Assembly: GCF_000585375.1 (NCBI RefSeq) | Contig: NZ_KK073874.1 | Location: forward strand, 4,030,001-4,094,000 | Reading direction: 5' to 3' | Length of the DNA: 64,000 bases | Source: Cryptosporangium arvum DSM 44712 | Lineage (GTDB): Bacteria; Actinomycetota; Actinomycetes; Mycobacteriales; Cryptosporangiaceae | Part shown: one piece after another, positions 63,217 to 64,000 of the stretch | How the letters are laid out: every line of letters starts with the position of its first letter | Position numbering within the stretch: position 1 is the first letter of the stretch | The notes under the pieces: model-generated | The model's database searches: none | Told to the model about the DNA's origin: nothing | Seen by the model: the letters and a program-made list of their open reading frames with translations, nothing else | Translations under genes and position numbers: made by a program

Positions 63217-63984
63217 TTAACGTTCCGCTAACGATGTGCTATCGGCCCGGGGGCGGCGGATCGCGCCGATCAGGCGGCTGATGCGTACTCCCGGAGCGGT
63301 GCCCAGATCTCCGGCGAGGATCCGGCAGAGCTGGTCGTGCACCGCGAGCGCGGACGCGAAGTCGCCGCGCTCCAGATGAGCACTGATCAGGTGCTCCCAG
63401 GCGCGCTCCCGGTAGGGCGTCAGCTGCACCAGGGACTGCATCGCGTCGATGACGGCATCGTGCTCGCCGAGCGCGAGACGCGCTTCCGCGAGGTCCTCGG
63501 TGGCCCGCCGGCGACGTTCGTCCAGCGACGCGGCGACCGCGGCCACCCAGGGGGAGGAGAGGTCGGTACACGCGTCCCCGCGCCAGAGCAGCAGAGCCTG
63601 CTCCAGTGCGGCCGCGCGCCGCGCCGCGCCGGACGGGAGCGGGCTGTTCCTGGCCTGCCGCACGAGGTTCTCGAAGGCGTCGAGATCCGTGGTGGCGTCC
63701 GGCGCGCAGAGCACGTAGCCGGGGCGTCGGGTGCGCACGACCCGCGCCGCCCTCGGCCCGCCGAGCCGCACCAGCCCCTGGCGGAGCGCGCAGACGTGCC
63801 CCTGCAGTTTGGTCGTCGCCGTCGCCGGTGGATCGTCGCCCCAGATCGCCTCCAGCAGACGGGGGACACCGACGACGGTGCCGACGTCCAGCGCGAGCGT
63901 CGCGATCAGGGCACGGCGGCCGGGTCCGCCGAGCGCGAGCGGCTGCCCGGCGACGGTGACCTCGATCGGGCCGAGCACCGACAC
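63217..63984 (-). CDS. SARP-type (BTAD) pathway regulator, start uncertain
   Basis: About 255 residues of a Streptomyces antibiotic regulatory protein: an OmpR-like winged helix (LLEAIWGDDPPATATTKLQGHVCALRQGL, about 43-71, after LGPIEVTVAGQPLALGGPGRRAL) and a BTAD helical domain (about 105-245, DAFENLVRQAR, YRERAWEHLISAHLERGDFASAL). It has no NB-ARC or TPR extension, so it is a small pathway-specific activator. The GTG at 63984 is the last start inside the window, and the true start could lie beyond the edge. It is 60 bp upstream of the peptide genes and likely activates them. Confidence 0.82.
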   Translation of the reverse strand: MSVLGPIEVTVAGQPLALGGPGRRALIATLALDVGTVVGVPRLLEAIWGDDPPATATTKLQGHVCALRQGLVRLGGPRAARVVRTRRPGYVLCAPDATTDLDAFENLVRQARNSPLPSGAARRAAALEQALLLWRGDACTDLSSPWVAAVAASLDERRRRATEDLAEARLALGEHDAVIDAMQSLVQLTPYRERAWEHLISAHLERGDFASALAVHDQLCRILAGDLGTAPGVRISRLIGAIRRPRADSTSLAER

Positions 63985-64000
63985 CTGTACCAGCCCGGCG

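Overview
The window is very high-GC DNA with many GTG starts, a TTG start and dense 4-bp ATGA/GTGA gene overlaps. A DevR/DosR two-component system, an Acg nitroreductase pair, an Rv1733c-like protein, a SARP regulator and sugar ABC importers without their own ATPase all point to an actinomycete. It is not a Mycobacterium by layout. I cannot name the genus with confidence. No rRNA, tRNA, CRISPR array, transposase or phage gene was seen.

Region 1 (1-14,900) reads as a dormancy/hypoxia island, a compact counterpart of the mycobacterial DosR regulon. It holds a P-type ATPase end, a broken Rv2004c-like kinase, two acg-like nitroreductases, a GNAT/acyl-CoA synthetase fusion, an alcohol dehydrogenase and a PPOX protein. 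It continues with a decayed universal stress protein, a long hibernation factor, devR and devS (divergent, heme histidine conserved), a CBS-BON protein, an Rv1733c-like protein and an intact universal stress protein. Five GGGAC-N4-GTCCC-like sites precede several of these genes, so DevR probably controls much of the island.

Region 2 (14,900-33,800) is mostly transport and catabolism. A sugar-binding protein is paired with a methyl-accepting chemotaxis protein. A GntR-controlled RbsABC-type importer is followed by a nitrilase and a cyclase-type hydrolase. Small genes (SnoaL-like, WYL regulator, VanZ) come next. A ROK-controlled operon then encodes an ATPase-less sugar importer, a GH4 6-phospho-glycosidase and a BadF-type sugar kinase.

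Region 3 (33,800-43,830) carries urtABCDE (urea uptake), an NCS1 permease and two TetR regulators, with candidate nitrogen-control sites. A MerR regulator, a frameshifted and truncated NarL-type response regulator and a small [2Fe-2S] protein follow.

Region 4 (43,990-48,350) is a three-gene translationally coupled operon: a J-domain-like protein without HPD, a GrpE-like protein, and an 830-residue Hsp70 with an extra beta-domain between its ATPase and substrate modules. It looks like a self-contained non-canonical Hsp70 machine.

Region 5 (48,370-59,120) is a divergent IclR-controlled catabolic locus. One arm has IclR, a Tau/Ssu-type ATPase and permease, and an SDR. The other has a DUF6282-like protein, a cupin-like protein, the matching binding protein, thiolase, both CoA-transferase subunits, an aldehyde dehydrogenase and an NTF2-like protein.

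Region 6 (59,220-64,000), after a small VOC gene, ends with what looks like a secreted Cys-rich peptide system: SARP regulator, two short peptides with matching 24-residue leaders ending in AxA and Cys-rich cores (8 and 6 Cys), a thioredoxin-like protein, an ABC exporter and a small signal peptidase. This is the best candidate for an undescribed system.
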